64,000 bases of DNA from the NCBI RefSeq assembly GCF_003217575.1, contig NZ_QJTC01000001.1, positions 62,001 to 126,000 of the forward strand, in the 5' to 3' direction. Positions 26,968 to 36,192 of the stretch are shown in pieces; the stretch's first letter is position 1, and each line of letters opens with the position of its first letter. Origin of the DNA: Xylophilus ampelinus. Lineage in GTDB: Bacteria; Pseudomonadota; Gammaproteobacteria; Burkholderiales; Burkholderiaceae_C. A program made the position numbers and the translations under genes. The notes below the pieces were generated by a model. The model was not told where the DNA came from. It saw only the letters and a program-made list of their open reading frames with translations, and did not search any database.

Positions 26968-29019
26968 TCAGGCCGCCATGCCCTGGTGGCGCAGCAGCGC
27001 GTCGATCGTCGGCTCGCGGCCCCGGAAGGCCTTGAACGATTCCATTGCCGGGCGGCTGCCGCCGACTTCCAGGATAGCCTCGCGGTAGCGGCGGCCGGTC
27101 TCGGGGTTGGGCAGGCCGTCCGGCGTAGCGGTTTCCTCGAAGGCGGCGTACGCGTCGGCCGAGAGCACCTCGGCCCACTTGTAGCTGTAATAGCCCGCCG
27201 CGTAACCGCCGGCGAAGATGTGGCTGAAGGTGTTGACCGGCCGGCTGAAGGTCGGTGCGGGCAGCACCGCCACCTCGGCGCGCACCTGTTGCAGCAGCGG
27301 CATCACGTCCTGCGCAGGATCGTGTTCGGCGTGCAGCAGCATGTCGAACAGCGCGAACTCGACCTGGCGCAGGGTGGCCAGGCCGCTCTGGAAATTCTTG
27401 GCGCGCAGCATCTTGTCGAACAGCTCGCGCGGCAGCGGCGCGCCGGTGTCGACGTGCGCCGTCATGTGGCGCAGCACGTCCCACTCCCAGCAGAAGTTCT
27501 CCATGAACTGGCTGGGCAGCTCCACCGCGTCCCACTCGACGCCGCTGATGCCCGAGACGTCGCGCTCGTTCACTTGGGTCAGCATGTGGTGCAGACCGTG
27601 GCCGAACTCGTGGAAGAGGGTGGTCACGTCGTCGTGGGTCAGCAGGGGCGGCTTGCCGCCGGTGCCGCTGGAGAAGTTGCAGACCAGATGCGCCACCGGC
27701 GTCTGCAGCCGGCCGGTGTCGGGCCGCAGCCAGCGGGCGCGCACGTCGTCCATCCAGGCGCCGCCGCGCTTGCCGGCGCGGGCCGACGGGTCGAGGTAGA
27801 ACTGGCCGACCAGGGTCGGCGCGCCGCCGGCGACGCCCGCACGCTCGATCCGGTAGAACTCGACCGAGGGGTGCCACACCGGCGCGTCGTCGCGGCGGAT
27901 CGAGACGTCGAACAGCGTCTCGACGATCTTGAACAGGCCGGCCAGCACCTCGGGCGCCGGCAGGTACTGCTTGACCTCCTGCTCGCTGAAGGAATAGCGC
28001 TGCTCCTTGAGCTTCTCGCCGATGTAGGCCCAGTCCCAGGGCTGCGGATCGGCGATGCCCAGCTGCTCTGCGGCGAAGGCGCGCAGGTCGTCCACGTCCT
28101 GCAGGGCGTAGGGCCGGGCCTTGGCGGCCAGGTCGCGCAGGAAGGCGACCACCTGGGCCGACGAATCGGCCATCTTCGGCACCAGCGAGACGTCGGCGAA
28201 GCTGTGGTAGCCGAGCAGGGTGGATTCTTCTTTGCGCAGCGAGAGGATCTCGCCGATCAGGCGGCCGTTGTCGAACTTGTGGAATTCCGGAGCCGACTGG
28301 TCGCTGGCGCGGGTGGAGTAGGCGGTGTAGACGCGCTGGCGCAGCGCAGCATCGTCCGCGAACTGCATCACCGGCAGGTAGCTCGGCATCTTCAGGGTGA
28401 TCTTGTAGCCTTCGCGGCCTTCGGCTTCGGCCGCGGCGCGGGCCGACTGCACCACATCGGGCGGCACGCCGGCCAGCTCGGCCTCGGTCGCGTAATAGGC
28501 GAAGGCTTCGGTCGCGTCGAGCGCGTTCTCGCTGAACTTCTGGCTGACCTCGGCCTGACGTTCCTGGATCTCGGCGAAACGCTCCTTGGCCGCGCCCTGC
28601 AGGTCGGCGCCCGACAGCACGAAGTTGCGCATCGCGTTGCGGTGCGCCTGGCGCTGATCGGTGCCGAGGGTGGCGGTGTCGATCGCCTTGTACTTGGCAT
28701 ACAGGCGCTCGTCGGCGCCAAGGCGGGTCCAGAACTCGGTGGTGCGGGGCAGCTCGGCGTTGTAGGCGGCGCGCAGCTCGGGCGTGTCGGCCACGCTGTT
28801 GAGGTGGCTCACCGCGCCCCAGGCGGTGCCCAGGCGCTCGGTGGCCACGTCGAGAACGGCGGCGATCGCATTCCACTCGGCGGGGAAGTCCGGCGCGGTG
28901 ACCGTCTCCAGCGCCTTCTCGGCCTCGGCCAGCAGCTGGTCCAGCGCGGGCGCGACGTCGGTGGGACGGATGCGGTCGAAAAGAGGGAGGTCGGTGAAGT
29001 CGAGGAGGGGATTGCTCAT
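26968..29019 (-). CDS. prlC: M3 family metallopeptidase (oligopeptidase A-like)
   Basis: Predicted 683 aa (E. coli PrlC 680). The zinc site HEFGH lies near residues 470-474 (TTLFHEFGHGLHHML), with the downstream Glu in the segment SGVEWDAVELPSQFMENF. The N-terminus NPLLDFTDLPLFDRIRP is typical. Oligopeptidase A degrades cytosolic peptides, including cleaved signal peptides. No signal sequence. It lies 195 bp upstream of the DUF4124 gene and 95 bp downstream of folD on the same strand. Confidence 0.94.
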   Translation of the reverse strand: MSNPLLDFTDLPLFDRIRPTDVAPALDQLLAEAEKALETVTAPDFPAEWNAIAAVLDVATERLGTAWGAVSHLNSVADTPELRAAYNAELPRTTEFWTRLGADERLYAKYKAIDTATLGTDQRQAHRNAMRNFVLSGADLQGAAKERFAEIQERQAEVSQKFSENALDATEAFAYYATEAELAGVPPDVVQSARAAAEAEGREGYKITLKMPSYLPVMQFADDAALRQRVYTAYSTRASDQSAPEFHKFDNGRLIGEILSLRKEESTLLGYHSFADVSLVPKMADSSAQVVAFLRDLAAKARPYALQDVDDLRAFAAEQLGIADPQPWDWAYIGEKLKEQRYSFSEQEVKQYLPAPEVLAGLFKIVETLFDVSIRRDDAPVWHPSVEFYRIERAGVAGGAPTLVGQFYLDPSARAGKRGGAWMDDVRARWLRPDTGRLQTPVAHLVCNFSSGTGGKPPLLTHDDVTTLFHEFGHGLHHMLTQVNERDVSGISGVEWDAVELPSQFMENFCWEWDVLRHMTAHVDTGAPLPRELFDKMLRAKNFQSGLATLRQVEFALFDMLLHAEHDPAQDVMPLLQQVRAEVAVLPAPTFSRPVNTFSHIFAGGYAAGYYSYKWAEVLSADAYAAFEETATPDGLPNPETGRRYREAILEVGGSRPAMESFKAFRGREPTIDALLRHQGMAA

Positions 29020-29114
29020 CCCCGGGATTTTGCGGCACACCGCCAGGGTTCAAGGGGCGGTATGCGAATGGGGCTGGCTATCTTCGCGATACCAACCGGT
29101 GATGCATTGTTCTT

Positions 29115-30053
29115 CTACGCGCCGGCCGCCCGCTCGGCCGCTTCCAGCGTGTTGACGAGCAGCATGGTGATCGTCATCGGGCCGACGCCGCCCGGCACCG
29201 GAGTGATCCAGCCGGCGACCTCCGACACGCCCGCGAAGTCCACGTCGCCGCAGAGCTTGCCTTCGTCGGTGCGGTTCATTCCCACGTCGATCACCACCGC
29301 GCCGGGCTTGACCATGTCGGCGGTCAGCACGTCGCGCTTGCCCACGGCGGCCACCACCACGTCGGCCTGCCGGGTGAAGGCGCCCAAGTCGGGCGTGGCG
29401 CTGTGGCAGACGGTGACGGTCGCGTTCTGCGCCAGCAGCATCAGCGCCATCGGCTTGCCGACGATGTTGCTGCGGCCGATCACCACCGCATGCTTGCCGC
29501 GCAGGTCGCGGGCAACGACGGGCCGCTCGCGAGCGCCCGCAGCCCCCTCGGGGGGCGGCCCCGGCAAGCCGGGGCGTGGGGGCATGTCGACCATGCCGAT
29601 CGATTCGAGCATCTTCATGCAGCCGTAGGGCGTGCAGGGCCAGAAGCCGGACGTGCCGGTCATCAGCGCGCCGGCGCTGGCGACGTGGAAGCCGTCGACG
29701 TCCTTCTCTGGCGAGATCGCCTCGATCACCTTCTGCGCGTCGATGTGGCGGGGCAGCGGCAGTTGCACCAGGATGCCGTGGATCGCAGGGTCGGCGTTCA
29801 GCGCGTCGACGCGGGCGAGCAGGTCGGCCTCCGACAGGTCGGCGTCGTACTTCTCCAGCACCGAGTGCAGGCCGTTGTCTTCGCAGGCCTTGACCTTGTT
29901 GCGTACGTACACCTGGCTGGCCGGGCTGTCGCCCACCAGCACCACGGCCAGGCCCGGCGTGGTGCCGCGGGCTTTGAGCGCGTCTGCGCGGCGTGCCACG
30001 TCGGCGCGGAGTTGGCGGGAGAGGGCGTTGCCGTCGATGGTCTGGGCGGTCAT
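29115..30053 (-). CDS. folD: Bifunctional methylene-THF dehydrogenase/methenyl-THF cyclohydrolase
   Basis: Predicted 312 aa, about 28 more than the usual ~284. [20 protein letters not shown] (catalytic Lys), [50 protein letters not shown] and [11 protein letters not shown] are intact. The extra ~28 residues ([20 protein letters not shown] and flanks) interrupt the normal ESIG-DLRGK junction just before the NADP-binding domain, and are encoded by a GC-rich insertion at 29508-29591 that keeps the frame. The enzyme supplies 10-formyl-THF and NADPH in one-carbon metabolism. Confidence 0.95.
   Translation of the reverse strand: MTAQTIDGNALSRQLRADVARRADALKARGTTPGLAVVLVGDSPASQVYVRNKVKACEDNGLHSVLEKYDADLSEADLLARVDALNADPAIHGILVQLPLPRHIDAQKVIEAISPEKDVDGFHVASAGALMTGTSGFWPCTPYGCMKMLESIGMVDMPPRPGLPGPPPEGAAGARERPVVARDLRGKHAVVIGRSNIVGKPMALMLLAQNATVTVCHSATPDLGAFTRQADVVVAAVGKRDVLTADMVKPGAVVIDVGMNRTDEGKLCGDVDFAGVSEVAGWITPVPGGVGPMTITMLLVNTLEAAERAAGA
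29508..29591 (-). repeat. GC-rich repeat-like insertion inside folD (84 bp)
   Basis: Contains CCCCCTCGGGGGG and GGCCCCGGCAAGCCGGGG palindromes, resembling intergenic GC-rich repeats of Comamonadaceae. It is exactly 28 codons, placed in the interdomain hinge of FolD. Confidence 0.6.
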
Positions 30054-30074
30054 GGTGCTGGGGCTCTTCAAATG

Positions 30075-30106
30075 AAAACGCCCGTTGGGCATGCCAGACG
30101 GGCGCT
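30075..30106 (-). terminator. Rho-independent terminator of the two-component operon
   Basis: On the minus strand AGCGCCCGT pairs with ACGGGCGT, followed by TTTTCATTT. It lies 20 bp after the response-regulator stop and just upstream of folD. Confidence 0.75.
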
Positions 30107-30126
30107 CGTGGCGGTGACAACGGGTG

Positions 30127-30753
30127 TCAGGTCTTGGGCGCGTTCTGGCCCAGGGCGATCTTCAGCAGATCGGCGACGGTGTTGGCGTTGAGCTTTTCCA
30201 TGATGTTGGCGCGGTGCGCCTCCACCGTCTTGATGCTGATGCCCAGGTCGTCGGCGATCTGTTTGTTGAGCCGGCCGGCGACGATGCGCTCCAGCACCTG
30301 GGCTTCGCGCGAGGTGAGCTTGCCGAGCAGGGCGTCGCGGCTGGCGGCCTGTTGCGAATCGGCGAACACGCCCTTGGCATGGTCGAGCATCCGCTCGACC
30401 AGCCCGACCAGCTCGGCTTCGTTGAACGGCTTCTGGATGAAGTCGAGCGCGCCCTTCTTCATCGTGTCGACCGCCATCGGCACGTCGCCGTGTCCGGTGA
30501 TGAAGACGATCGGCAGGGGGGATTTGCGCTCAAGCAGGCGGTCTTGCAATTCGAGACCGGTCATGCCGCCCATGCGGATGTCGACGATCAGGCAGGCGAC
30601 CTCGCGGGGGTCGTAGCGCGAGAGGAAGGATTCGGCGGAATCGAAGCAGCGGACCCGGTAGTCCTTGCCCTCCAGCAGCCACTGGAGGGAGTCGCGCACG
30701 GCCTCGTCGTCGTCCACGACATACACCGTGCCGCGTTTAGGAATCAAGCTCAT
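30127..30753 (-). CDS. FixJ/NarL-like response regulator
   Basis: Predicted 208 aa. Receiver domain: [14 protein letters not shown], phosphoacceptor Asp58 in [23 protein letters not shown] and the conserved Lys in DFIQKPF. A LuxR-type helix-turn-helix follows ([34 protein letters not shown]). It is the cognate partner of the kinase upstream: the ATG overlaps the kinase stop (ATGA). Targets are unknown; the divergent pyruvate dehydrogenase operon is a natural candidate by position only. Confidence 0.94.
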   Translation of the reverse strand: MSLIPKRGTVYVVDDDEAVRDSLQWLLEGKDYRVRCFDSAESFLSRYDPREVACLIVDIRMGGMTGLELQDRLLERKSPLPIVFITGHGDVPMAVDTMKKGALDFIQKPFNEAELVGLVERMLDHAKGVFADSQQAASRDALLGKLTSREAQVLERIVAGRLNKQIADDLGISIKTVEAHRANIMEKLNANTVADLLKIALGQNAPKT

Positions 30754-33305
30754 GCATTTGCCCCCAGGTTTCGTGTTGTTGCGGTCGAAAGCGCGGCGGC
30801 TTGTGCGGGCTGCGCCAGGGGAATCCAGAAAGAGAAGCGACAACCCGTAACGTCCGGACCATTGTAAATGTTCTCCGCCAGCATCCTTCCCTGGTGCGAC
30901 TCGACGATGCTTCGGCACAGGTTGAGGCCGATGCCCATGCCCTCTGCCTTGGTGGAGAAGAAGGCTTCGTAGAGCCGCTCCAGCACCTCGGGTGCCAGGC
31001 CCTGGCCCGAATCGAGCACCGCGAATTCGATCGTGTCCTGGTTCTCGATCCGCTTGGGCACCACCCGCAGCTCCACCGCGCGGCGGCCCGGCGGCCGCCG
31101 GGCCGAGTCGATCGACTCGGCGGCGTTGCGCATCAGGTTGACCAGCACCTGCTCGATCAGGATCGGGTCGACCATCAATGCCGGCAGCCGCGCGGCCACG
31201 TAGTGCGACAGCCGCACGTTGCGCCGGCGCAGTTCGATCTCGGCCAGCTCCACCGCCTCGGTCACCATCTCCGAGACGTCGGAGGGCGAGCGGTTGGGCT
31301 CGCTCTTCTTCACGAAGGCGCGGATGCGCTGGATGATCTGGCCGGCGCGCTGGGCCTGGCGCGAGGTCTTTTCCAGTGCGCCGAGCAGCGCCTCTTCGGA
31401 AATGTTGCCCTCGCGGATCCGCGAGAGCATGCCGCTGCAGTAGTTGTTGATGGCGGTCAGCGGCTGGTTGAGTTCGTGCGCCACGCTCGACGCCATCTCG
31501 CCCATCGTGATCAGCCGGCTGATCGACTGGGCCCGCTCGGCCTGCCGGGCGCCTTGTTCCTCGGCCTGGCGGCGCGGGGTGATGTCGGTGGCGATCACCA
31601 TCTGCGCCAGGCGGCCGTCGGTCCAGTGGAGGTAGCGCGACCGCACCTCCAGCCACTTAGAGAGTTCGGGCACGAAGATCTCGGCGTTCTCTGTCTGCGC
31701 GTCGGTGAGTGTCTCGGTCGGCAGGCCGGCCAGGCCGTCGACGTCGTCGAGCGTCTGCTCCTGGTCGTCGCGCGGCACGGTGCCGGCCTGGGCCACCAGC
31801 TGCAGGTGGCCGCCGGTTTCGGAGCCGAACCACTGGCGGTAGAGCTTGTTGGCGAAGAGCAGCTCCTGGCTGCCGAGCGGCGCCACCGACACCGACGCGT
31901 CGAGCGCCTCCAGCACCACGGTGAAGCGCTCGTGCGAGGCCGAGAGCTGGCCGCGGATCCGGTTGGGCTCGGTGATATCGGTCATCGAAGTCATCCAGCC
32001 GGTCTGCTGTCCACGCGGATCGATCAGCGGCGACACGTACAGCCGCGCATCGAAGATGCCGCCGCGCTTGCGCTTGACCCGTACCTGGAAGCCGCCGGGA
32101 ATGTGGTGGCCGCTCAGCTCTTCGCGCAGCCGCGCCGTCAGGATGTGGTGGTCCTCCGGCGGCCAGTAGGAATAGGGCGGGCGCTGGCCGACCAGCTCGC
32201 TCTCGCTCCAGCCCGTCATCTGGCAGAAGGCGGCGTTGACGTAGGTGATGCGGCTGTCCATGTCGAGCGCCCGCATGCCGATCAGCATCGAGTTCTCCAT
32301 CGCGCGGCGGAAGTTGGTCTCGGCCACCAGCGCCTTCTGGGCCTGCACCCGGCGCCGGGTGTGGCGCCAGGTGGCGATCAGCATCCAGGCGGTCATCGCG
32401 CTCAGGGTGCTCACCAGCCAGAAGAAGCCGTTGCCCACCACGCCGAGCGACGCGCGGTAGGCCTCGGCCTTGATCACCAGCCCGTTGCCCACCGGCGAGA
32501 CCGGCACCTCGTAGCTGACCGCGCGCGACGACCACGGCACCAGCCGCTTGGCGCCCTCGCGCGGCTGCAACGCCACGCCGGCCAGCAGCCGGTTGCTGCC
32601 GTCGCGCAGCGACACCGCGTAGCGCGCCAGCACCTCGGTCGGCGCGCCGTAGCGCAGCAAGCCGTCGATCGAATATTCGCCCAGCACCACCCCGGCGAAG
32701 CGGCCCTGGACCGTCAGCGGAATCTGCAGCTGCAGCAGACTCGACACCGTCTCGCCGCCCGCCGGCTGGGAATACACCGGCTGCTGCAGGTCGCGCGCCA
32801 GGCCGAAGACGCCCTCGGTCTCGCCGCCGGGCCGGAGCGTCTCGCCGGCGATGCGCAGCTGCGCATCCGACAGGCTGGGCGCCGCATGGCTCGCCTGCAC
32901 CCGGCGGCGTTCGTCGATCCAGGTGAGGGCCTGCATCTCGGGGAACTGGCTGATGAGGGATTCGGCGCGGCTGGTGAACTCCTGCCGGTCCACCTCGCCG
33001 TTGGAGATGTCGCGCGCGATGCGCATCAGCTGCTCCTGCCGCTCCAGCAGCCGCAGCCGCACCCGCTGCTGGGTGTACTCCACGTCGCGCCGCACCGCCT
33101 CGTGCTCGCGGTCGCTCTCCTCGGCCCGCAAGTACCAGAAGGCCGACACGATCGCGGCCAGGAACAGCACCACCGCGGCCATCGGCGCCAGCATCGCGAA
33201 GCGGTCCTGACGGCTCGGCGACTGCCGGCGCCACCACAGGCGCCACAGGGCGACGACGCGGGACACCCGTCCGACGGGCAGTCGGGAAGCGTTGAGGTAG
33301 GGCAT
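30750..33305 (-). CDS. Membrane PAS-domain sensor histidine kinase
   Basis: Predicted 851 aa. A membrane segment at about residues 37-58 (FAMLAPMAAVVLFLAAIVSA), an extracytoplasmic sensor region to about 300, a second membrane segment (FFWLVSTLSAMTAWMLIATW), a PAS domain (MDSRITYVNAAFCQMTGWSE) with a PAC motif, a second PAS-like region, then HisKA with the phosphoacceptor in SSVAHELNQPLTAINNYCSG, and HATPase_c (QVLVNLMRNAAESI, GLNLCRSIVE). The layout resembles FixL/DctB-type kinases. The signal is unknown. Start 33305 is 152 bp from the divergent aceE start. Confidence 0.93.
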   Translation of the reverse strand: MPYLNASRLPVGRVSRVVALWRLWWRRQSPSRQDRFAMLAPMAAVVLFLAAIVSAFWYLRAEESDREHEAVRRDVEYTQQRVRLRLLERQEQLMRIARDISNGEVDRQEFTSRAESLISQFPEMQALTWIDERRRVQASHAAPSLSDAQLRIAGETLRPGGETEGVFGLARDLQQPVYSQPAGGETVSSLLQLQIPLTVQGRFAGVVLGEYSIDGLLRYGAPTEVLARYAVSLRDGSNRLLAGVALQPREGAKRLVPWSSRAVSYEVPVSPVGNGLVIKAEAYRASLGVVGNGFFWLVSTLSAMTAWMLIATWRHTRRRVQAQKALVAETNFRRAMENSMLIGMRALDMDSRITYVNAAFCQMTGWSESELVGQRPPYSYWPPEDHHILTARLREELSGHHIPGGFQVRVKRKRGGIFDARLYVSPLIDPRGQQTGWMTSMTDITEPNRIRGQLSASHERFTVVLEALDASVSVAPLGSQELLFANKLYRQWFGSETGGHLQLVAQAGTVPRDDQEQTLDDVDGLAGLPTETLTDAQTENAEIFVPELSKWLEVRSRYLHWTDGRLAQMVIATDITPRRQAEEQGARQAERAQSISRLITMGEMASSVAHELNQPLTAINNYCSGMLSRIREGNISEEALLGALEKTSRQAQRAGQIIQRIRAFVKKSEPNRSPSDVSEMVTEAVELAEIELRRRNVRLSHYVAARLPALMVDPILIEQVLVNLMRNAAESIDSARRPPGRRAVELRVVPKRIENQDTIEFAVLDSGQGLAPEVLERLYEAFFSTKAEGMGIGLNLCRSIVESHQGRMLAENIYNGPDVTGCRFSFWIPLAQPAQAAALSTATTRNLGANA

Positions 33306-33457
33306 GCCCCGAGTGTAGGTGTCGCCTCGACAGCGCATGTGCAGCCGCAGCAATTTACCGCTATATGAAACGGCATAACACCATTTGAAATGCGCTGGAA
33401 GTATGCGAAACTCGACCGGCTCGACCGAGCCCCGGCCCCCCAACGGAGACACAAGCC

Positions 33458-36175
33458 ATGTCAGCCCTACCCGACGACCAGTCCGGCGCCGCCGCGCGCG
33501 ATCCCCAAGATTCCGACCGCCAGGAAACACGCGAGTGGACCGATGCGCTGGCCGCCGTGATCGAGTCCGAAGGCCCCGAGCGCGCGCACTTCCTGCTGGA
33601 ACAGCTGCTGGAAACCGCGCGCCAGAACAGCATCGACATGCCGTTCTCCGCCAACACCGGCTACGTCAACACGATTGAGCCCGACAAGGAAGCCCGCACC
33701 CCCGGCAACAACGACATCGAAGAACGCCTGCGCGCCTACATGCGCTGGAACGCGATGGCGATGGTGGTCAAGGCCAACCGCCTGCACCCGGCCGACGGCG
33801 GCGACCTGGGCGGCCACATCTCCTCCTTCGCATCGCTCGCGACCATGTTCGGCGCGGGCTTCAACCACTTCTGGCATGCCGAGAGCGAAGGCCATGGCGG
33901 CGACCTGCTCTACATCCAGGGCCACAGCTCGCCCGGGATCTACGCCCGCGCCTTCCTCGAAGGCCGCCTGACCGAGGAGCAGCTGCTCAATTTCCGCCAG
34001 GAAGTGGCCGGCAAGGGCCTGTCGAGCTATCCGCATCCCAAGCTGATGCCCGAGTTCTGGCAGTTCCCCACCGTGTCGATGGGCCTCGGCCCGCTGATGG
34101 CGATCTACCAGGCGCGCTTCCTCAAGTACCTGCATGCCCGCGGCATCGCCGACACCGCCAACCGCAAGGTCTGGGCGTTCCTGGGTGACGGCGAGATGGA
34201 CGAGGTCGAATCCCTCGGCGCGATCGGCGTGGCCGCCCGCGAGAAGCTCGACAACCTGATCTTCGTCGTCAACTGCAACCTGCAGCGGCTCGACGGCCCG
34301 GTGCGCGGCAACGGCAAGATCATCCAGGAGCTGGAGGGCGAGTTCCGCGGCGCGGGCTGGAACGTCATCAAGCTCATCTGGGGCAGCTACTGGGATCCGC
34401 TGCTGGCGCGCGACAAGGACGGCGCGCTCAAGAAGATCATGATGGACACGCTCGACGGCGACTACCAGGCGATGAAGGCCAACGACGGCGCCTTCGTCCG
34501 CAAGAACTTCTTCGGCCGCGACCCGAAGACGCTCGAGATGGTCTCGCACATGAGCGACGAGGACATCTGGCGCCTGCAGCGCGGCGGCCACGATCCGCAG
34601 AAGGTGTTCGCCGCCTACGACGCGGCCGTCAAGCACAAGGGCCAGCCCACCATCCTGCTGATCAAGACCGTCAAGGGCTTCGGCATGGGCAAGGCGGGCG
34701 AGGGCAAGAATACCGCCCACCAGGCCAAGAAGCTGATCGACGAGGACGTCAAGACCTTCCGCGACCGCTTCAACATCCCGATCCCGGACGACCAGCTGTC
34801 CGACATCCCGTTCTACAAGCCGGCCGACAACACGCCCGAGATGCAGTACCTGCACGCCCGCCGCAAGGCCCTCGGCGGCTACCTGCCGCACCGCCGCGTC
34901 AAGGCCGACGAGCAGATCCCGGTGCCGCCGCTCGACACCTTCAAGGCCGTGCTGGAGCCCACCGCCGAAGGCCGCGAGATCTCCACCACCCAGGCCTACG
35001 TGCGCTTCCTCACGACGCTGCTGCGCGACAAGGCGCTGGGCCCCCGCGCGGTGCCGATCCTGGTCGACGAGGCGCGCACCTTCGGCATGGAAGGCCTGTT
35101 CCGCCAGATCGGCATCTACAGCCAGGACGGCCAGAAGTACACCCCGCAGGACCGCGACCAGGTCTCCTACTACAAGGAAGACAAGGGCGGCCAGATCCTG
35201 CAGGAAGGCATCAACGAGGCCGGCGGCATGGCCAGCTGGATCGCCGCCGCCACCTCGTACAGCACCAACAACCGCATCATGGTGCCGTTCTACGTGTACT
35301 ACTCGATGTTCGGCTTCCAGCGCATCGGCGACCTGGCCTGGGCGGCCGGCGATATGCAGGCGCGCGGCTTCCTGCTGGGCGGCACCTCGGGGCGCACCAC
35401 GCTCAACGGCGAAGGCCTGCAGCACGAAGACGGCCACAGCCACATCCTGGCCGGCACGATCCCCAACTGCGTGAGCTACGACCCGACCTTCGCGCACGAA
35501 GTCGCGGTGATCCTGCACCACGGTCTGGTGCGGATGGTGGAGCAGCAGGAGAACGTCTACTTCTACATCACGCTGCTCAACGAGAACTACGCGATGCCCG
35601 GCCTGCAGCAGGGCACCGAAGAGCAGATCGTCAAGGGCATGTACCTGCTCAAGCCCAGCACACACGCCGCGGGTGCCAAGGTGCAGCTGCTCGGCTCCGG
35701 CACCATCCTGCGCGAAAGCCTGGCCGCCCAGGAAATCCTGGTCGCCGACTGGGGCGTCTCGGCCGACGTCTGGAGCTGCCCGAGCTTCAACGAACTGGCC
35801 CGCGAAGGCCAGGACGCCGACCGCTGGAACCTGCTGCACCCGACCGATGCGCCGCGCGCCTCCTTCGTCGAACAACAACTCGCCAAGAGCGAAGGCCCGG
35901 TGGTCGCCTCGACCGACTACATGAAGGCCTACGCCGAGCAGATCCGTCCGTTCGTGCCGAAGGGCCGCACCTACCGGGTGCTGGGCACCGACGGCTACGG
36001 CCGCAGCGATTTCCGCAGCGAGCTGCGCAAGCACTTCGAGATCGACCGCCACTACATCGTGGTCGCCGCGCTGAAGGCGCTGGCCGACGACGGCGGGGTC
36101 TTGCCGGCGCAGGTCGCCGAGGCGATCAGGAAGTACGGCATCGACGCCGACAAGACCAACCCGCTCTACGCATAA
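33458..36175 (+). CDS. aceE: Pyruvate dehydrogenase E1 component (homodimeric type)
   Basis: Predicted 905 aa; GGAG lies upstream of the start. N-terminal NTIEPDKE and RWNAMAMVVKAN, GGHISSFASLATMFGAGFNH, the thiamine-diphosphate motif GDGEMDEVESLGAIGVAARE near residue 242 ending in NCNLQRLDGPVRGN, and EGLQHEDGHSH are diagnostic for the single-chain AceE family. It decarboxylates pyruvate and acetylates the lipoyl groups of AceF. First gene of aceE-aceF-lpdA. Confidence 0.97.
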   Translation: MSALPDDQSGAAARDPQDSDRQETREWTDALAAVIESEGPERAHFLLEQLLETARQNSIDMPFSANTGYVNTIEPDKEARTPGNNDIEERLRAYMRWNAMAMVVKANRLHPADGGDLGGHISSFASLATMFGAGFNHFWHAESEGHGGDLLYIQGHSSPGIYARAFLEGRLTEEQLLNFRQEVAGKGLSSYPHPKLMPEFWQFPTVSMGLGPLMAIYQARFLKYLHARGIADTANRKVWAFLGDGEMDEVESLGAIGVAAREKLDNLIFVVNCNLQRLDGPVRGNGKIIQELEGEFRGAGWNVIKLIWGSYWDPLLARDKDGALKKIMMDTLDGDYQAMKANDGAFVRKNFFGRDPKTLEMVSHMSDEDIWRLQRGGHDPQKVFAAYDAAVKHKGQPTILLIKTVKGFGMGKAGEGKNTAHQAKKLIDEDVKTFRDRFNIPIPDDQLSDIPFYKPADNTPEMQYLHARRKALGGYLPHRRVKADEQIPVPPLDTFKAVLEPTAEGREISTTQAYVRFLTTLLRDKALGPRAVPILVDEARTFGMEGLFRQIGIYSQDGQKYTPQDRDQVSYYKEDKGGQILQEGINEAGGMASWIAAATSYSTNNRIMVPFYVYYSMFGFQRIGDLAWAAGDMQARGFLLGGTSGRTTLNGEGLQHEDGHSHILAGTIPNCVSYDPTFAHEVAVILHHGLVRMVEQQENVYFYITLLNENYAMPGLQQGTEEQIVKGMYLLKPSTHAAGAKVQLLGSGTILRESLAAQEILVADWGVSADVWSCPSFNELAREGQDADRWNLLHPTDAPRASFVEQQLAKSEGPVVASTDYMKAYAEQIRPFVPKGRTYRVLGTDGYGRSDFRSELRKHFEIDRHYIVVAALKALADDGGVLPAQVAEAIRKYGIDADKTNPLYA

Positions 36176-36192
36176 GGCCGGAGACATTCACG

